64,000 nucleotides of DNA from assembly GCF_001500125.1 (NCBI RefSeq), contig NZ_LQIV01000009.1, positions 1 to 64,000 of the forward strand, written 5' to 3'. Under the pieces are notes generated by a model. The model was not told the DNA's origin and searched no databases. It saw nothing but the letters and a program-made list of their open reading frames with translations. Of this stretch, positions 1-9,811 are shown piece by piece. Numbering within the stretch: position 1 is the stretch's first letter; the number at the start of each line of letters is the position of its first letter. Both the position numbers and the translations under genes were made by a program. The DNA is from Mycobacterium sp. IS-1742 (lineage in GTDB: Bacteria; Actinomycetota; Actinomycetes; Mycobacteriales; Mycobacteriaceae).

Positions 1-82
1 GGCGGGAGTGGCCCAGGCCACATCCGCGTGTGGTTCCGCGACGAGCGGGAATGCTGGCCCCGGTACCTACTGAGGGGATTAC

Positions 83-649
83 ATGACTGAGAACAACAAG
101 TCCGACCAGGCCCGCAAAGGCCTCATCGACTCGGTCAAGGGCAAAGCGAAGGAAGTAGTCGGCGCCGTGACCGGCAACGATTCGCTGACCGCCGAGGGGC
201 AGCTCGAGCAGACCCAGGCCAAGGAGCGCAAGGCCGCCAACGCCGAGGAGGCGGTGGCCGAGGCCGAGGCCGAGCAGGCGCGTCAGGAAGTGGTGGAGGC
301 ACGGCAGGAAGGTGCGCAGGAGCGCTCCGCCGTGAACGCCGAGACCGCGGCCGCCGAGAGCGCCGCCCGCGCCGACCAGGCCGCGCAGAAACGGCAAGCC
401 GAGCAGGCGGCTGCGCAGCGCGCGGCCCGCGACACCGCCCAGGCCGAGACCGAAGCGCAGCGCAGGGCCGAGCGGGCCGACGCCGAAGCCCGCGCCGAGA
501 AAGCCGAGGCCGCCGCCGAGGTCGTCGACGCCGCCGGGCAGCGCAACGACGCCGTCAAGGTCGCCGCCGACGCGAAGGCCGAGGCCGAGCGCATCCGGCA
601 GGAAGCCGACGAATTGGCCGCCGATGCCGACGTTCCCGAACAGCGATAG
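83..649 (+). CDS. CsbD-like N-terminus with alanine/glutamate-rich coiled coil
   Basis: This is a 188-residue soluble protein. Residues about 5-45 (SDQARKGLIDSVKGKAKEVVGAVTGNDSLTAEGQ) resemble the CsbD stress-protein motif of a short amphipathic helix followed by a VTGND..L..EGQ turn. The rest is a long, highly charged Ala/Glu/Arg/Gln helix that should form a coiled coil. The ATG is preceded by GAGGGG at a suitable distance. The next gene starts 18 bases downstream and has the same composition, so the two probably form a small operon. In other bacteria CsbD proteins accumulate under general stress, but their molecular function is unknown. No catalytic motif is visible. The CsbD link is a family-level guess from the first 45 residues only. 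Confidence 0.85.
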   Translation: MTENNKSDQARKGLIDSVKGKAKEVVGAVTGNDSLTAEGQLEQTQAKERKAANAEEAVAEAEAEQARQEVVEARQEGAQERSAVNAETAAAESAARADQAAQKRQAEQAAAQRAARDTAQAETEAQRRAERADAEARAEKAEAAAEVVDAAGQRNDAVKVAADAKAEAERIRQEADELAADADVPEQR

Positions 650-667
650 AGAAGCCAGGAGTAATCG

Positions 668-1351
668 ATGAAGATCACCGACGTCCCATTCGCCGTTCTG
701 CGGCTCCAGTACCAGGTCGCCCGCTTCCCGCTGCAGGTCATCGAGGACCGGGTCGTGGCCCGCCTCGACTCCGAGGCGCCGGCGCGGCTGTTCTACGAAC
801 GCTCACTGGGCATGCTCGACCTGGCGGTCGGCAATGCGCTCAGCGCCCCCGACGTCGAACAGCGCGGCGCGGCGCTGCTCGAACGCAGCGAGGCGCTGCG
901 CCGGGCGGCTGCGCTCGACGCGACGGCCACCGAGGTGCAGAGCCAGGCCGAGGCGGAGCTCGAATCGACCCGCGAGCAGGCCGCGCGCGAGCAGCAGCAG
1001 GCCGAGCAGGACCGCGAGCGCGAGATCAAGGAAGCCCGCCAGACGGCCGCCGAGCGTAAGCAGAACGCCGCGCAGAACGCGCAGAAGAAGGCCGCCGACG
1101 CCAAGGAGCAGGCCGATCGGGTCGCCGCACAGCGCGTGAAGTCGGCCGAGGCCGCCCGCCGTCAGGAAGAAGCCGTGATCTCGGCGACCGAGAAGAGCGT
1201 CGAGAAGGTCGCGCAGGCGAAACTCGACGATGCCGCCGACAAGGCAGGCAGCGCCGCCGCCAAGCGGGCGCAGGCCGATCGCGTCGAGGATCTCGCGGAC
1301 ACCGAGAAGGAGAAGCGCCAGCAGGAGCGCGCGGCGAAGAACGGGAACTGA
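668..1351 (+). CDS. Coiled-coil protein, conserved in mycobacteria, function unknown
   Basis: This is a 227-residue protein with a globular N-terminal part (about residues 1-80, MKITDVPFAVLRLQYQVARFP...) and a long charged Ala/Gln/Glu/Lys helix from about residue 90 to the end. No signal peptide or membrane segment is seen. It sits 18 bases after the CsbD-like gene and shares its coiled-coil character, so the two products may interact. The gene ends 7 bases before the convergent kinase gene. I do not recognise an enzymatic family. The low-complexity helix will attract false similarity to translation factor IF-2 and other Ala/Glu-rich proteins, which should not be taken as function. Confidence 0.85.
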   Translation: MKITDVPFAVLRLQYQVARFPLQVIEDRVVARLDSEAPARLFYERSLGMLDLAVGNALSAPDVEQRGAALLERSEALRRAAALDATATEVQSQAEAELESTREQAAREQQQAEQDREREIKEARQTAAERKQNAAQNAQKKAADAKEQADRVAAQRVKSAEAARRQEEAVISATEKSVEKVAQAKLDDAADKAGSAAAKRAQADRVEDLADTEKEKRQQERAAKNGN

Positions 1352-1358
1352 CCCGGAT

Positions 1359-2921
1359 CTACCCCGCGTAGTACTCCAGTACGCGCTCCGAGGTATCGGC
1401 CCGGCCGTTGCTCACGATGGTGAGCCGGTCGGGCCGGACTTCGTAACGGGCACCTCCGGACGGGTCGACCACGTCATAGCCGCCGCCGGCGGGCTTGGCA
1501 TCCCGCAGTTCGATGGTGGCGCCGTCACTGAGCCGTTCGCCGCGGTAGTAGTACTCGTCGTCATCGTCGCGGCACACGATGGCCAGCGACTGGGCGGTGC
1601 GGACCATCGCCGCCGGGGACCCGCCGGACTCACACCGGGCATAGTGGCCGACGAAGCCCTGCCCGTCGGCCCCGGACACGCCGGCCGGGACGGTGGCCGA
1701 CGTCGACGGGGTGGTGCTGGTCGTGGTCGACGGCGTGGTCGTCGTCGACGGCGTGGTGGTCGACCGGGTGGTCGTCGGCACGCTCTCGTCGTACGGCGCG
1801 GTCGGGGTCAGCGTCGTGCGGGCGGTCGGCGTGCTGTCCTGCCCGTTGAACGCGAGGAGCGCGGCCAACACGGCGGCCACTCCGAACATCACGATGATCG
1901 CGGCGATCAGCACCACCTGCGCGGTGTTCTTCTTCGCGGGCGGTGCGGCCGCGGCTCGGGGCGGGGCGGGCGGATACGGGGTGTAGCCGGTGGCGGCGGG
2001 GTTCGGGAACACCGACGAGAACTGCCGTGTCCCGGTCGGCGCCGGTGCGGCCGCAGCGCCCGCGGCGGCGGCAGGCGCTGCGGGCAGCGTCGCCGCGGCG
2101 GTCGCCGCCTTGGCCAGGTCGCCCGCCGTGGGGAACCTGTCCTCGGGCTGTTTGGCCATTCCTCGGGCGATGACGTCGTCGTATGTGCGGCTGATCCCCC
2201 GGCGCATGATGCTCGGGCGCGGGGGTGGCGCGAACATGTGCGCGCTCATCAGTTGCTGCAGTTCCCGGGTCTCGAACGGCGGCCTCCCGGTGAGGCATTC
2301 GTAGAGCAGGCACGTCAGCGAATACACGTCGGCCGACGGGCCGACGGGTCCGCCGCTGAACCGTTCCGGCGCCATGTACGCCGACGACCCGACGATCATC
2401 CCCGTCGACGTGACGCCCGGATCGCCACCGGTGTGGGCGATCCCGAAGTCCACCAGATAGGCGAAGTCGTCGGGGTTGAGCAGGACGTTTTCCGGTTTGA
2501 TGTCGCGGTGCACGAGTCCGTCGGCGTGCGCGGCGTCGAGCGCCGCGGCGACCTGGGCGATGATCGAGGACGCCCGTGTGGCGTCGAGGGGGCCGTCGGC
2601 CTGCAGGACGTCCTTGAGGCTGGCGCCTTCCACCAGGCGCATGTCGATGTAGAGGACGCCGCCGATGTCGCCGAAGTCGTGCACCGGGATGACGTGCGGT
2701 TCCTGTAGCCGGGCCGCCACCCGCGACTCACGGCGGAAGCGCTCCTGGAAACTCGGGTCGGCGGCCATCTCCGCGCGCAGCAGTTTCAGCGCGACCGTGC
2801 GGCCTTTGACCGTGTCGTAGGCGCGGTACACCTCGCCCATCCCGCCGACTCCGATCAGGGACCGGAGTTCGTACGGGCCGAACCGGGTACCGAGCCGCGA
2901 GCCGCCGTGCGGGGTGGCCAT
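1359..2921 (-). CDS. Transmembrane Ser/Thr protein kinase (PknE/PknF-type layout)
   Basis: This is a 520-residue eukaryotic-type kinase. The Gly-rich loop is GVGGMGEVY at 24-32, the ATP-anchoring Lys is K46, the catalytic loop is HRDIKPEN with D140, K142 and N145, and the DFG Asp is D158, followed by an activation segment ending in APE. The kinase domain runs from about 14 to 275. It is followed by an Ala/Pro-rich juxtamembrane linker, one membrane helix at about 335-358, a Thr/Ser/Pro-rich stalk and a roughly 105-residue extracellular C-terminal domain with two cysteines that could form a disulphide. The outer domain is presumably the sensor and its ligand is unknown. All catalytic residues are present, so the kinase should be active. 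The gene diverges from the MmpL gene across about 200 bases, which makes the transporter a candidate target; that is inference. Confidence 0.95.
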   Translation of the reverse strand: MATPHGGSRLGTRFGPYELRSLIGVGGMGEVYRAYDTVKGRTVALKLLRAEMAADPSFQERFRRESRVAARLQEPHVIPVHDFGDIGGVLYIDMRLVEGASLKDVLQADGPLDATRASSIIAQVAAALDAAHADGLVHRDIKPENVLLNPDDFAYLVDFGIAHTGGDPGVTSTGMIVGSSAYMAPERFSGGPVGPSADVYSLTCLLYECLTGRPPFETRELQQLMSAHMFAPPPRPSIMRRGISRTYDDVIARGMAKQPEDRFPTAGDLAKAATAAATLPAAPAAAAGAAAAPAPTGTRQFSSVFPNPAATGYTPYPPAPPRAAAAPPAKKNTAQVVLIAAIIVMFGVAAVLAALLAFNGQDSTPTARTTLTPTAPYDESVPTTTRSTTTPSTTTTPSTTTSTTPSTSATVPAGVSGADGQGFVGHYARCESGGSPAAMVRTAQSLAIVCRDDDDEYYYRGERLSDGATIELRDAKPAGGGYDVVDPSGGARYEVRPDRLTIVSNGRADTSERVLEYYAG

Positions 2922-3126
2922 CAGAAGTGAGTCCTTTCAGTCCGTCCCGACCGTACCGGCTCCCCCCTTCCGCCGGATCCGGTGACTTCAGTGTTCCCGC
3001 TCGGGCCGGGACGGATTCGTGGCACATCCCACAGCGCCGTGCGCGACGGGGAGGGAGGCCACCGAACGTCCGCGCGATCTGCTATCACTACTGACGACAC
3101 CACGTCGCACGGAGGATTTCACCAAC

Positions 3127-6000
3127 TTGCCCAACTCGCACGTTGAGGCTGGGCACCGCGTCGGTCCCCCGTCAGATCCGCAGCCCGCTGCGCGCACCGG
3201 TCCGGCGACGTGGATCCGGCGGCTCGCGGTGCCGATCATCCTCGGCTGGATCCTGCTGGTCGCGGTCCTGTCGTTGACCGTGCCGCAACTCGAGGTCGTC
3301 AGCCAGATGCGGTCGGTGTCGATGGCGCCCGAGGAGGCGCCCTCGGTGATCGCCATGACCCGCGCCGGTGAGGTCTTCGAGGAATTCGAATCCGACAGTT
3401 CGGTCATGATCGTGCTGGAGGGCGAGGAGCGCCTCGGCGACGAGGCGCACCGTTTCTACAACGATATGGTCGACCGCCTCGAGGCCGACACCGTCCACGT
3501 CGAGCACATCCAGGACTTCTGGGGTGACCCGCTGACCGAGGCGGGAGCGCTGAGCAGCGACGGCAAGGCCGCCTACGTGCAGCTGTACCTGGCCGGCAAC
3601 CAGGGCGAAGCGCTGGCCAACGAGTCGGTCAAGGCCGTGCAGGACGTCGTCGGCGGTCTGTCGCCCCCACCCGGGGTGGACGTCTACGTCACCGGCGGTT
3701 CGGCGCTGGCCGCCGACCAGCAGATCGCGGGCGACCGCAGCGTGCGGGTCATCGAGATGGTCACCTTCGCCGTGATCATCGTGGTGCTGCTCATCGTCTA
3801 CCGGTCGATCATCACGGTGCTGCTGGTGCTGGGCATGGTCCTGCTCGGGTTGAGCGCGGCCCGCGGCGTGGTGGCGTTCCTCGGGTACCACGAACTCATC
3901 GGGCTCTCGACATTTGCGACCACCCTGCTGGTCGCGCTCGCGATCGCCGCGGCGACCGACTACGCGATCTTCCTGATCGGGCGCTACCAGGAGGCCCGCA
4001 CCGCCGGGGAGGACCGTGAGTCCGCCTTCTACACCATGTTCCACGGCACCGCGCACGTGGTTCTCGGCTCCGGTATGACGATCGCCGGGGCCACCTTCTG
4101 CCTGAGCTTCACCCGCCTGCCCTACTTCCAGTCGCTCGGCATCCCGTTGGCCGTCGGGATGACGGTCGCCGTGCTCGTCGCCCTGACCCTGGGGCCCGCG
4201 CTGATCACGGTCGCCACGCGGTTCGGCCTGCTCGAACCCAAGCGGGCGATGCGGATCCGCGGCTGGCGCCGTCTCGGTGCCGCGGTGGTCCGCTGGCCGG
4301 GCCCGATTCTTCTGCTGACGATCGCGCTGTCGCTGATCGGGCTGCTGACGCTGCCCGGTTACAAGACCAACTACAACGACCGCAACTACCTGCCCGACGA
4401 CCTGCCCGCGATGGAGGGTTTCGCCGCCGCCGAACGGCATTTCTCGGTCGCCCGCATGAACCCGGAAGTGTTGCTCGTCGAGACCGACAGGGATCTGCGC
4501 AACCCGGCCGACTTCCTCGTCATCGACAAGATCGCCAAGGCGGTCTTCCGCGTCGAAGGCATCGGCAGTGTCCAGGCGATCACCCGCCCGCAGGGCAAAC
4601 CGCTGAACAACGCCACCATCCCGGCCCAGATGAGCCTGGGCGGGGTGATGCAGACGATGACCCGGCCGTACCTGCAGGAGAACATGGACTCGCTCCTGCT
4701 GCAGGCCGACGAGATGGCCAGGTCCGTCGACACCATGACCGAGATGATCGGGTTGATGGAGCAGATGAGCGCGACGACCCACAACCTGGTGGACAAGTCC
4801 AAGGATTTGGCGGTCGAGATCGCCGAATTGCGGGACAGCATCTCGAATTTCGATGATTTCTTCCGCCCGATCCGCAACTACTTCTACTGGGAACCGCACT
4901 GCTACAACATCCCGGTGTGCTTCGCGATGCGCTCGGTGTTCGACGCCCTCGACGGGGTGAACACGATGACCGACGATTTCCAGGCGATCATCCCGGACAT
5001 GGAACGGCTCGACGCGTTGATGCCGCAACTGCTGGCGGTCATGCCGCAGACCATCGAGACCATGGAGACCGCGCGCACGACCATCCTGTCGATGCACTCC
5101 ACGCAGGCCGGACTGCTCGAGCAGCAGGCCGCGATGGACACGGACTCGACGGCGATGGCCGATGCGTTCAACGACGCGATGAACGACGACACGTTCTACC
5201 TGCCGCCGGAGATCTTCGAGAACGAGGATTTCCGGCGCGGTATGGAGAGCTTCATCTCGCCGAACGGCCGGGCGGTCCGGTTCATCATCTCCCACGAGGG
5301 CGACCCGCTGACGGTGGAGGGCATCGATCGCATCGACGCGATCAAGACGGCCGCCAAGGAGGCCGTCAAGGGCACGCCGCTCGAGGGGTCGCGAATCTAC
5401 ATCGGCGGCACCGCGGCGGCGTTCAAGGACATGCAGGAAGGTAACAACTGGGATCTGCTGATCGCCGGAATCGCCGCTCTGTCACTGATTTTCATCATCA
5501 TGCTGATCCTCACGCGCGCGCTGGTGGCGGCGGCGGTGATCGTCGGCACCGTGGTCCTGTCGCTCGGCGCGTCGTTCGGGTTGTCGGTCCTGGTGTGGCA
5601 GCACGTGTTCGGGATCGAACTGCACTTCATGGTGATGGCGATGGCGGTGATCATCCTGCTGGCCGTCGGCGCGGACTACAACCTGCTGTTGGTGGCGCGC
5701 CTGAAAGAGGAGATCCCGGCGGGGATCAACACCGGGATCATCCGCGCGATGGGCGGCACCGGATCCGTGGTGACCGCCGCCGGCCTGGTTTTCGCGTTCA
5801 CGATGATGTCGATGGTGGTCAGCGAACTGACCGTGGCGGCGCAGATCGGCACCACGATCGGGCTGGGCCTGATCTTCGACACGCTGGTCATCCGGGCGTT
5901 CATGACGCCGTCGATCGCGGCACTGCTGGGCCCCTGGTTCTGGTGGCCGCAGCGGGTGCGCCAACGCCCGGCGACGGCGGGGTCGCTGGTCCGGCGCTGA
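3127..6000 (+). CDS. MmpL-family RND transporter
   Basis: This is an about 957-residue inner-membrane exporter of the MmpL family, whose members move lipids or siderophores to the cell envelope using the proton gradient. I chose the TTG start at 3127 because GGAGG lies 11 bases upstream; an in-frame ATG at 3019 would add 36 residues that do not look MmpL-like. Two RND repeats are visible. Each has a helix near the N-terminus of its half, a periplasmic porter domain and five or more further helices. The proton-relay motifs are [16 protein letters not shown] in the first half and [17 protein letters not shown] in the second. The second periplasmic loop carries a long helical hairpin and one CYNIPVC cysteine pair, as in the MmpL1/2/4/5 subgroup. 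No mmpS gene is adjacent, which is unusual for that subgroup. Confidence 0.94.
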   Translation: MPNSHVEAGHRVGPPSDPQPAARTGPATWIRRLAVPIILGWILLVAVLSLTVPQLEVVSQMRSVSMAPEEAPSVIAMTRAGEVFEEFESDSSVMIVLEGEERLGDEAHRFYNDMVDRLEADTVHVEHIQDFWGDPLTEAGALSSDGKAAYVQLYLAGNQGEALANESVKAVQDVVGGLSPPPGVDVYVTGGSALAADQQIAGDRSVRVIEMVTFAVIIVVLLIVYRSIITVLLVLGMVLLGLSAARGVVAFLGYHELIGLSTFATTLLVALAIAAATDYAIFLIGRYQEARTAGEDRESAFYTMFHGTAHVVLGSGMTIAGATFCLSFTRLPYFQSLGIPLAVGMTVAVLVALTLGPALITVATRFGLLEPKRAMRIRGWRRLGAAVVRWPGPILLLTIALSLIGLLTLPGYKTNYNDRNYLPDDLPAMEGFAAAERHFSVARMNPEVLLVETDRDLRNPADFLVIDKIAKAVFRVEGIGSVQAITRPQGKPLNNATIPAQMSLGGVMQTMTRPYLQENMDSLLLQADEMARSVDTMTEMIGLMEQMSATTHNLVDKSKDLAVEIAELRDSISNFDDFFRPIRNYFYWEPHCYNIPVCFAMRSVFDALDGVNTMTDDFQAIIPDMERLDALMPQLLAVMPQTIETMETARTTILSMHSTQAGLLEQQAAMDTDSTAMADAFNDAMNDDTFYLPPEIFENEDFRRGMESFISPNGRAVRFIISHEGDPLTVEGIDRIDAIKTAAKEAVKGTPLEGSRIYIGGTAAAFKDMQEGNNWDLLIAGIAALSLIFIIMLILTRALVAAAVIVGTVVLSLGASFGLSVLVWQHVFGIELHFMVMAMAVIILLAVGADYNLLLVARLKEEIPAGINTGIIRAMGGTGSVVTAAGLVFAFTMMSMVVSELTVAAQIGTTIGLGLIFDTLVIRAFMTPSIAALLGPWFWWPQRVRQRPATAGSLVRR

Positions 6001-6010
6001 GATTCGCGGG

Positions 6011-8344
6011 TCAACGGCCGAAGCCGGCGTCACGGAGCGCCTGCGCCATCGACCCGCTCGGCGCCTTCCCCCGACGATCGTTGTCGCGCTTCGGGTGCCG
6101 TTTCGCCTGCGGCCGCTGGGTGGGCTTGTCACGACGAGGTGCGGTCTTGTCGCGCTGCGGCGTGTCGTTGAGCCGGAGGCTCAACCCGATCCGCTGCCGG
6201 TCCACGTCGACGTCGACCACCTTGACCCGCACCACCTGGCCGGAGCGGACCACCTCGTGCGGGTCGGACACGAAGCGGTCGGCCATCGCGGAGACATGGA
6301 CCAGGCCGTCCTGGTGCACGCCCACGTCGACGAATGCGCCGAACGCCGCGACGTTGGTGACCACACCCTCGAGCACCATGCCCACTTTCAGGTCGGCGAC
6401 CTTCTCCACACCGGCGGCGAAGGTCGCGGTGGAGAACGCCGGCCGCGGGTCGCGGCCGGGCTTCTCGAGTTCGGCGAGGATGTCGCTGACGGTGGGGATG
6501 CCGAACCGGTCGTCGGCGAATTCGGCGGGTTTCAGTGAGCGCAGCTGCCGTTCGTTGCCGATGATCTCGGCCAGGGTGACTCCTGAACGGTCCAGGATGC
6601 GCCGCACCACCGGATAGGCCTCGGGATGGACGCCCGAGGCGTCGAGCGGATCCTCCCCGCCGGTGATCCGCAGGAAGCCCGCGCACTGTTCGAACGCCTT
6701 GGGGCCCAAGCGGGGCACATCGAGCAGCGACGTGCGGTTGCGGAACGGCCCGGTCTTCTCGCGGTGCGCGACGATGGCCTCCGCGAGGGTCTCGGTGACG
6801 CCCGACACCCGGGCCAGCAGCGGAACCGAAGCCGTGTTCAGGTCGACGCCGACCGCGTTGACGGCGTCCTCGACCACGGCGTCGAGGCTCCGCGCCAGCG
6901 TCCCGGGCGTGACGTCGTGCTGGTACTGACCCACACCGATCGACTTCGGCTCGATCTTGACCAGTTCGGCGAGCGGATCCTGCAGGCGGCGGGCGATGGA
7001 CACCGCGCCCCGCAACGTCACGTCGAGGGTGGGCAGTTCGTGTGCGGCGTACGCCGAGGCGGAGTACACCGATGCCCCGGCCTCGCTGACCATCGCCTTC
7101 ACCGGAGCCGTGGCGCCCGCGGCGGCGATGTCGGCGATCAGTTCGCCTGCCAGAGCGTCGGTTTCGCGCGAGGCAGTGCCGTTGCCGACGGCGATCAACT
7201 CGACACCGTGGCGGGCGACCAGCGCGGCGAGCGTGGCCTTGGCCTGATCCCACTGCTTCTGCGGCTGGTGCGGGAAGATCGCGCAGGTGTCGACGACCTT
7301 GCCGGTGCCGTCGACGACGGCCACCTTGACGCCGGTGCGGAAGCCCGGGTCGAGCCCGAGTGTGGTGCGCGAACCCGCGGGTGCGGCGAGCAGCAGATCC
7401 TTGAGGTTGCGGGCGAACACCGCGACCGCGTCCTCTTCGGCGCGCTGCCGCAGGCGCACGCGGGCGGCGACGGCCGCCGACACCATCAGTTTGACGCGCC
7501 ACGCCAACCGCACGGTCGTCGCCAGCCACGGCGCGGCGGGGGCCGTCGAGCTCATGTCGATGCCCAGCGTCTGCGCCACCATCGCGAGGTAGACGCCGTC
7601 GTCTCCCCCGTCGAAGTTCAGCGACAGCACCTCTTCCTTCTCTCCGCGCATCACGGCGAGCACGCGGTGCGACGGCATGTTCTGCAGTGGTTCGGAGAAG
7701 TCGAAGTAGTCGCGGAATTTCTGGGCTGCCGGGGTTTTGGCGACCTCGTCGGACCGGGGTGAGGTGCGCAGCGACCCGTCGGACCAGAACTTCTCGCGCA
7801 CGGCGCCGACCAGGTCGGCGTCCTCGGCGGCGCGCTCGATCAGGATGTGGCGGGCGCCGTCGAGTGCGGCGGCCGCATCGGGCACGCCGTCGGTGAGGAA
7901 CGGCGCCGCGGCCTCCTCGGGGACACACGCCGGGTCGTTCAGCAGGCGGTCGGCGAGCGGTTCGAGACCGGCTTCCCGGGCGATCTGCGCCTTGGTGCGC
8001 CGCTTCGGCTTGTAGGGCAGGTAGATGTCCTCGACCCTCGACTTGGTGTCGGCGGTCAGCAGCGCGGCTCGGAGCGCGTCGGTGAGTTTGCCCTGCTCCT
8101 CGATGGAGGCCAGCACGGCGGCCCGCCGCTCGTCGAGTTCACGCAGGTAAGCCAGGCGTTCTTCGAGCGTGCGCAGCTGCGCGTCATCGAGGCCGCCCGT
8201 GACCTCCTTGCGGTAGCGGGCGATGAAGGGCACGGTGGCGCCTTCGTCGAGCAACCGGACGGCGGCCGCCACCTGTCCCTCGGCCACGGTGAGTTCCTCA
8301 GCGAGACGGGCGTTTACAGATCTGACGGTCGGGCTCGAAGTCAC
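6011..8344 (-). CDS. tex: Tex-family RNA-binding transcription accessory protein
   Basis: This 777-residue protein starts at GTG. The order of domains follows the Tex family: a helical N-terminal region (about 1-190), a YqgF/RNase H-like domain (about 325-430, containing TLGLDPGFRTGVKVAVVDG), helix-hairpin-helix repeats (about 490-570, VGVDLNTASVPLLARVSGV) and a C-terminal S1 RNA-binding domain (about 645-715, GVVTNVAAFGAFVDVGVHQDGLVHVS). A basic tail rich in Arg/Lys follows. Tex proteins bind nucleic acids and affect transcription and RNA turnover; they are usually not essential. The gene ends 10 bases from the convergent mmpL stop and appears monocistronic. Confidence 0.96.
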   Translation of the reverse strand: MTSSPTVRSVNARLAEELTVAEGQVAAAVRLLDEGATVPFIARYRKEVTGGLDDAQLRTLEERLAYLRELDERRAAVLASIEEQGKLTDALRAALLTADTKSRVEDIYLPYKPKRRTKAQIAREAGLEPLADRLLNDPACVPEEAAAPFLTDGVPDAAAALDGARHILIERAAEDADLVGAVREKFWSDGSLRTSPRSDEVAKTPAAQKFRDYFDFSEPLQNMPSHRVLAVMRGEKEEVLSLNFDGGDDGVYLAMVAQTLGIDMSSTAPAAPWLATTVRLAWRVKLMVSAAVAARVRLRQRAEEDAVAVFARNLKDLLLAAPAGSRTTLGLDPGFRTGVKVAVVDGTGKVVDTCAIFPHQPQKQWDQAKATLAALVARHGVELIAVGNGTASRETDALAGELIADIAAAGATAPVKAMVSEAGASVYSASAYAAHELPTLDVTLRGAVSIARRLQDPLAELVKIEPKSIGVGQYQHDVTPGTLARSLDAVVEDAVNAVGVDLNTASVPLLARVSGVTETLAEAIVAHREKTGPFRNRTSLLDVPRLGPKAFEQCAGFLRITGGEDPLDASGVHPEAYPVVRRILDRSGVTLAEIIGNERQLRSLKPAEFADDRFGIPTVSDILAELEKPGRDPRPAFSTATFAAGVEKVADLKVGMVLEGVVTNVAAFGAFVDVGVHQDGLVHVSAMADRFVSDPHEVVRSGQVVRVKVVDVDVDRQRIGLSLRLNDTPQRDKTAPRRDKPTQRPQAKRHPKRDNDRRGKAPSGSMAQALRDAGFGR

Positions 8345-8405
8345 GCGGGAACCCTACCGAAGGCCGGCGACACGTCGGGGCAGCGGTCGACCGGCGCGGC
8401 GCGGT

Positions 8406-9062
8406 TCAGGGATGACTGGTCGTGTGGCCGCCGCCGTCGACCCAGGTGTCGAGTTCGTGTTGCCACGCGGCGGCCCGGATACGGTCACAGATCATTTGGA
8501 CGAGCGCCGACAGGATCGCCGCGCCGGCGGCGACGCTCACCCAGATCGCGACGGCGCCGGCCACCGCCTCCACCGCTGCGCGTGACGCCGGTTCGGGCGC
8601 GAGCACCTGGGCGCCGTCCTGACCGACCCACAGGCCCACGGTGTCACCCGGGTCCACCGACCCGTGCGCCTGCACGGTGTCCGTCCGGCGGATGTCGCCG
8701 TCCCACCATTCCACCGGGACGGTGATCATGCCGGTACGCGTGAACGACCGCGACTCCGGCACATCGGTGACGGTGGCCGTCACCTGGTGCCGCGTCGCGT
8801 GCTGGTCGGCGTAGAAGTGGCTGCGGGAGTCGTGGGTCGCGGTGCCGATGGCGGCGGCGATGGGTAGGGCGAGCACCGAGACGACGAACGCCACCACGAC
8901 GACGAGAGCCTCGACCCGGTCGGTGGTGCGGACCAGCGGTCCACGATCGACCAATCGCACGAGGATCGGCCATCGGGGCACCCGGATCTCGAACGGTTCC
9001 ATGGTGTCGCCGCGCCCGGGATGGGAGGTGTCCGGCCGTGGGGCCGGATCGTGGCGCTTCAC
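8406..9062 (-). CDS. Rv1733c-like two-helix membrane protein
   Basis: This 218-residue protein starts at GTG behind GGAGGGAG. It has two membrane helices, at about 50-75 and about 160-185, separated by a loop of about 85 residues. The loop contains DSRSHFYADQHATRH and a WWDGDIRRT...V.PGDTVGLWVGQDG stretch. The pattern (NPLVR/GPLVR-TDR, helix, DSRSH.YA.Q...RH.ATATV, second helix, WQHD/ELD near the C-terminus) matches what I remember of M. tuberculosis Rv1733c, a DosR-regulon protein of unknown function. I see no good DosR box in the 150 bases upstream, so regulation here is not established from sequence. A hairpin that probably ends the upstream gene lies between the two. Confidence 0.88.
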   Translation of the reverse strand: MKRHDPAPRPDTSHPGRGDTMEPFEIRVPRWPILVRLVDRGPLVRTTDRVEALVVVVAFVVSVLALPIAAAIGTATHDSRSHFYADQHATRHQVTATVTDVPESRSFTRTGMITVPVEWWDGDIRRTDTVQAHGSVDPGDTVGLWVGQDGAQVLAPEPASRAAVEAVAGAVAIWVSVAAGAAILSALVQMICDRIRAAAWQHELDTWVDGGGHTTSHP

Positions 9063-9177
9063 CGTGATCTCCCTCCGACTGGTGATTCCATCGTGGAGGA
9101 GATGTCCGCCGCGCGGTTAGCCGAAACTCGACAACGTCGCGGCGGGGATTTGTTCGCTTCTCACAGGGCTGGGCGGC

Positions 9178-9202
9178 GCAATTCGCCAGACCGGCGAATT
9201 GC
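9178..9202 (-). terminator. Hairpin downstream of the 9216-9683 gene
   Basis: A perfect inverted repeat with 10-base arms (GCAATTCGCC / GGCGAATTGC) and a 5-base loop begins 13 bases past the stop of the leftward gene ending at 9216. There is no long T run, which is common for mycobacterial terminators. Confidence 0.55.
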
Positions 9203-9215
9203 CGATCCGCCGAAC

Positions 9216-9683
9216 TCAATGCCGCACGGATTCGCGCTGTTCGACGGATTCGGCGGGCGCGGCGGCGGGGGTTGCGGGACGGCGCCGCAGGCGGGCGTCG
9301 GCGCGGTTGAACCGGCGGTCGAGCACCCGGAAGTCGCGTTTGGTGAGCGCGCGGCCGGCCCGGGCCAGTTGGTCCAACTGTTCCCAGCTCAGACCGTCGA
9401 GGTCGCCGTCGGTGTCATGGGTCGCCACGACCACGCCGCCACGCAGCAGCGGCACGTTCTTGGCGGTGAAACCGGTGGCGGCCAGCAGCAACTCGGTGGC
9501 GCTGCGGTTGACCCGGCGCTGACAGCGGCGCTCGGTCGGGGTGAACCAGAAGTCGAACTGCCGATCGCCACTGGACAGGCTTTCCAACCCGTAATCACTC
9601 ACCAGATGGGCGATATCCGCTTTGCTGAAGGCGCGGGTTTCGTAAACCACGCCCCGGGGGTCGATATAGAGGACGGTGTTCAT
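9216..9683 (-). CDS. Hypothetical protein, 155 residues, function unknown
   Basis: The product begins MNTVLYIDPRGVVYETRAFSKADIAHLV and contains a basic middle (TPTERRCQRRVNRSATELLLAATGF) and an Arg/Ala-rich C-terminal tail. No signal peptide, membrane helix or metal site is visible; the single Cys lies in the basic stretch. AAAAGGA lies just upstream of the ATG. It diverges from the alcohol dehydrogenase gene across 128 bases that carry a set of evenly spaced GTGA repeats, so the two genes may be co-regulated. I do not recognise the family. A nucleic-acid-binding role would fit the basic composition but is only a guess. Confidence 0.75.
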   Translation of the reverse strand: MNTVLYIDPRGVVYETRAFSKADIAHLVSDYGLESLSSGDRQFDFWFTPTERRCQRRVNRSATELLLAATGFTAKNVPLLRGGVVVATHDTDGDLDGLSWEQLDQLARAGRALTKRDFRVLDRRFNRADARLRRRPATPAAAPAESVEQRESVRH

Positions 9684-9742
9684 GAGGAGTCCTTTTCGGC
9701 TGGTGCGGTTGTTGAGAGGGGCTCTCGATAAAGAGGCTTGCC

Positions 9743-9784
9743 GTGATACTCCTGTGATAAACGTGAAATTTGTGACGAATGTGA
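9743..9784. repeat. Phased GTGA repeats between divergent genes
   Basis: GTGA occurs at 9743, 9754, 9763, 9772 and 9781, with spacings of 11, 9, 9 and 9 bases. The run lies 28 bases upstream of the alcohol dehydrogenase ATG and about 60 bases upstream of the divergent hypothetical gene. It could be an array of activator half-sites. TGTGATAAACGTGAAA within it is also a poor match to a CRP site. The binding protein is unknown. Confidence 0.4.
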
Positions 9785-9811
9785 CTGAAGAGACGAATTG
9801 AGGTTTTCACC

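Noticed and set aside
3172..5295. Open frame of 707 codons antisense to mmpL
   Set aside because: His/Arg/Asp-rich shadow translation with no recognisable domain; the real gene is MmpL.
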